From Solirubrobacterales bacterium (lineage in GTDB: Bacteria > Actinomycetota > Thermoleophilia > Solirubrobacterales > Solirubrobacteraceae), in contig WQXW01000093.1 of NCBI GenBank assembly GCA_009781575.1, positions 1 through 6,802 on the forward strand: a DNA stretch of 6,802 nt. The letters run 5' to 3'. Below are positions 5,087 through 6,802 of the stretch, in pieces. The notes beneath the pieces are model-generated. The model did no database searches. It saw only the letters and a program-made list of their open reading frames with translations, and was not told the DNA's origin. The position numbers and the translations under genes are program-made. The stretch's first letter is position 1. Each line of letters opens with the position of its first letter.

Positions 5087-5140
5087 ATGAGGGCCCCACG
5101 CTCCCGCTCGGCGCGCGTGTGCGACGGCGCATGCCGCTGA
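5087..5140 (+). CDS. Possible 17-residue leader peptide upstream of kimA
   Basis: ATG 5087 is preceded by GGAAGG (5077-5082) with a 4-nt spacer, the best ribosome-binding site in this part of the window. It opens a 17-codon ORF ending in TGA at 5138-5140: MRAPRSRSARVCDGACR. The peptide is very basic and has two cysteines. It is in the same frame as kimA, whose proposed start lies 45 nt after this stop. A short, well-initiated ORF between an operator-like dyad and a transporter gene fits a regulatory leader ORF, but a chance ORF is equally possible because no homologue is known to me. Confidence 0.3.
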   Translation: MRAPRSRSARVCDGACR

Positions 5141-5146
5141 TACCTT
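5138..5146 (+). promoter_or_regulatory. Candidate extended -10 promoter element for kimA
   Basis: TGATACCTT contains the extended -10 TGN followed by TACCTT, which matches TANNNT. Transcription would begin near 5153 and give a leader of about 33 nt before GTG 5186. No -35 is evident. It overlaps the stop codon of the possible leader ORF, so if this promoter is the main one the leader ORF would not be on the transcript. Confidence 0.3.
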
Positions 5147-5185
5147 GCGGCGGCCGGCACCGTCCCGGCACGGGAACCCGACTGC

Positions 5186-6802
5186 GTGAGCCCTTCGAGC
5201 CCAAACCCACTCAGCGGGACGAGCTTGCCGGCCGGCGCGGACCGCCGCTCCGCCCGGGGGCGCGGCTCAACTCGCGGCCTGGACCGCACGGGCAAGCACT
5301 CCGACGAGGGTCACGAGCTGGGCGTGCTGGGGGGCCTGGCGGCGCTCAGCCTCGACGCGCTGTCGAGCGTGGCCTACGGGCCCGAAGCGATGGTGGTGGT
5401 GCTGATCGCGGCCGGCACCGGCGCGCTGAGCTACACGTTGCCGCTCACGCTGGTGATCACCGCGATGCTGGTGCTGCTGGTGATCTCCTACTCGCAGGTG
5501 ATCCGCGCGTATCCCGACGGTGGCGGCGCCTACGCGGTGTCCAAGCCCAACCTCGGCCGCTGGCCGAGCCTGCTGGCGGCGAGCGCGGTGGTGGTCGACT
5601 ACGTGCTGACCGTCGCGGTCAGCCTGGCCGCCGGCGCCGCGAGCCTGGGCAGCGTGTTCCCGGCGCTCGCACACCACCTCCTGATCGTCTCGCTGGTGGG
5701 CCTGGTGGTGCTGACGGCGGTGAACATGTTCGGCATCGCCGAGTCGGCCCGCCTGTTGATGCTGCCCACGGTGCTGTTCGTGGTGAGCGTGCTGGCGGTG
5801 ATCGTCGTGGGCGCGTTTCACCCCCATCCGGTCGCGCACATCGGAACCAACGAGGGTCCGTTCCGGCCGGTGGAGGCGCTCGGGCTGGTGCTGATCCTCA
5901 AGGCGTTCGCCTCCGGCTGCTCGGCGGTGACCGGCGTGGAGGCGATCTCCAACGGCACGCCCGCGTTCCGCAAGCCGCGCGTGCGCACCGCGCAGCGCAC
6001 CGAGATCTCGCTCGGCGCGCTGCTGGCGGTGATGCTCGTTGGGCTGGCGGTCCTGATCCACGCCCACCACGTGGTCCCGCGCGGGGGCGTCACCATCCTC
6101 GCGCAGGTGAGCGCGGGCGCGTTCGGCACGGGCTGGCCGTTCTATGTCATCAACCTGTCGGTCGCGCTGGTGCTGGGGCTGGCGGCCAACACGAGCTTCG
6201 GCGGCCTGCCGGTGCTGATGAGCCTGCTGGCGCGCGACAACCGCCTCCCCCACCTCTTCGCGATTCGCGCCGAGCGGCCGGTGTACAGGGTGGGCATCGT
6301 CGCGCTGGCGCTCGCCGCCTGCGCGCTGCTGGTCGCGACCGGGAGCACCACGGCCCGTCTGATCCCGCTGTTCACGATCGGCGTGTTCGTGGGCTTCACG
6401 CTCGCCCAGGTGGGCCTGGTGATCCACTGGCGCCGCGAGCGCCCGCGGGGCTGGCGCGTGCGCGCCACGCTCAACGGACTGGGCGCGGTTATGACAGCGG
6501 TCGCGGTGATCGTGTTCCTGGGGACCAAGTTCTTGGAGGGCGCCTGGGTGGTGGTGCTCACGATACCGGTGCTGATGTACCTGTTCTCGCACACCGAGAG
6601 CTACTACAAGCGCGTGCGCGAGGAACTGAAGCTCGGGCTCACACCACCCCCTCCGCGCCGGCGCCAGAGCGTGGTGATCGTGCCGGCGGCCACCGTGAGC
6701 GCGCTCACCGAGCGGGTGATCACCGCCGCGCTCTCGCTGGGTGAGACGGTGATCGCGGTGGCGGTGGCGGGCGATGAGCAGGAGCGCGAGAGCATCACGC
6801 GC
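5186..6802 (+). CDS. kimA: KimA/YdaO-type potassium transporter (3' end beyond window)
   Basis: KimA is an APC-superfamily, KUP-family high-affinity K+ importer of the cytoplasmic membrane. The 539 residues present align in order with the B. subtilis KimA sequence as I remember it. Matches are SLDALSSVAYG (55-65), YPDGGGAYAVSKPNLG, VDYVLTVAVSLAAG, KAFASGCSAVTGVEAISN and LIPLFTIGVFVGFTLAQ. After about twelve helices a soluble domain begins near residue 494 with SVVIVPAATVSALTERVI and the characteristic QVIAV-like segment TVIAVAV. D57 and Y64 (first helix), D138 and Y139 (third) and T249 and E252 (sixth) correspond to B. subtilis residues implicated in K+ and proton handling. The rest of the cytosolic domain and the stop lie outside the window. 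The start is uncertain. The frame is open from 5141; GTG 5186 is used here, while TTG 5225, with GGGA 5 nt upstream, would give an N-terminus closer to the B. subtilis length. Confidence 0.88.
   Translation, partial: MSPSSPNPLSGTSLPAGADRRSARGRGSTRGLDRTGKHSDEGHELGVLGGLAALSLDALSSVAYGPEAMVVVLIAAGTGALSYTLPLTLVITAMLVLLVISYSQVIRAYPDGGGAYAVSKPNLGRWPSLLAASAVVVDYVLTVAVSLAAGAASLGSVFPALAHHLLIVSLVGLVVLTAVNMFGIAESARLLMLPTVLFVVSVLAVIVVGAFHPHPVAHIGTNEGPFRPVEALGLVLILKAFASGCSAVTGVEAISNGTPAFRKPRVRTAQRTEISLGALLAVMLVGLAVLIHAHHVVPRGGVTILAQVSAGAFGTGWPFYVINLSVALVLGLAANTSFGGLPVLMSLLARDNRLPHLFAIRAERPVYRVGIVALALAACALLVATGSTTARLIPLFTIGVFVGFTLAQVGLVIHWRRERPRGWRVRATLNGLGAVMTAVAVIVFLGTKFLEGAWVVVLTIPVLMYLFSHTESYYKRVREELKLGLTPPPPRRRQSVVIVPAATVSALTERVITAALSLGETVIAVAVAGDEQERESITR

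Larger units (their letters stand above)
4842..5185. other. Gene-poor stretch between the zinc-ribbon gene and kimA
   Basis: This stretch holds no standard-sized gene. It contains, in order, a GC hairpin right after the zinc-ribbon stop, a T-rich patch (4898-4907), an intrinsic terminator (4910-4942), unstructured GC-rich sequence (about 4950-5055), a perfect inverted repeat (5058-5074), a possible 17-codon ORF (5087-5140) and an extended -10-like site (5138-5146). Base composition is locally more AT-rich at 4890-4945 and 5055-5090, which is typical of regulatory DNA in such genomes. I looked for the c-di-AMP (ydaO-type) riboswitch that controls kimA in Bacillus and did not recognise its conserved core. 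Confidence 0.6.

Noticed and set aside
4842..5185. c-di-AMP (ydaO-type) riboswitch upstream of kimA
   Set aside because: I could not find its conserved core segments or pseudoknot-forming arms by eye. A covariance search would settle it.
5119..6744. A 541-codon plus-strand open frame with ATG start over the transporter region
   Set aside because: Its product is Arg/Gly/Ala-rich without hydrophobic helices. The neighbouring frame from 5186 aligns with KimA from end to end, so this is a shadow frame.

Overview
The window is very GC-rich, with third codon positions almost all G or C, and contains System I (Ccm) cytochrome c maturation genes. It also has a secreted 'IACPRR'-ending protein and a tiny CPHC zinc-ribbon protein, both of types I associate with Thermoleophilia/Solirubrobacterales. 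This suggests a deep-branching actinobacterium of that class. The placement is an inference from gene content and composition, not from a marker gene.

Layout. (1) 104-337 (+): secG, the small membrane subunit of the Sec translocon, with a -10-like hexamer placed as for a leaderless transcript. (2) 428-1210 (+): a secreted 260-residue protein with a signal peptide and four cysteines in the mature part, function unknown. (3) 1305-4210 (-): a compact cytochrome c maturation operon read ccmE, ccmF, short ccmI-like gene, with a 9-nt gap and then a 4-nt overlap. It converges on gene 2 and also appears to start from a leaderless promoter. CcmE has Cys130 in place of the usual haem-binding histidine (CxxxY instead of HxxxY), and a ten-glycine run encoded by a 9-bp repeat. 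(4) 4377-4841: a short, repeat-expanded minus-strand gene with DPGLG(R/S) hexapeptides lies head-to-head with a plus-strand gene for a 40-residue six-cysteine zinc-ribbon protein. (5) 4842-5185: a gene-poor stretch with a convincing intrinsic terminator, a perfect inverted repeat that looks like an operator, and a possible 17-codon leader ORF. (6) 5186 to the window end (+): a KimA/YdaO-type potassium transporter of the APC superfamily, cut off by the window edge.

The best-supported functional unit is the ccmEF-ccmI group. CcmE carries haem to CcmF, which ligates it to apocytochrome c; CcmI normally helps present the apocytochrome. The Cys-type CcmE places it with the 'System I*' variant known from Desulfovibrio and archaea. 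The other genes look like separate transcription units. I found no mobile element, CRISPR array, rRNA or tRNA. The points most worth following are the CcmE variant, the three short-period coding or near-coding tandem repeats, and the architecture upstream of kimA.
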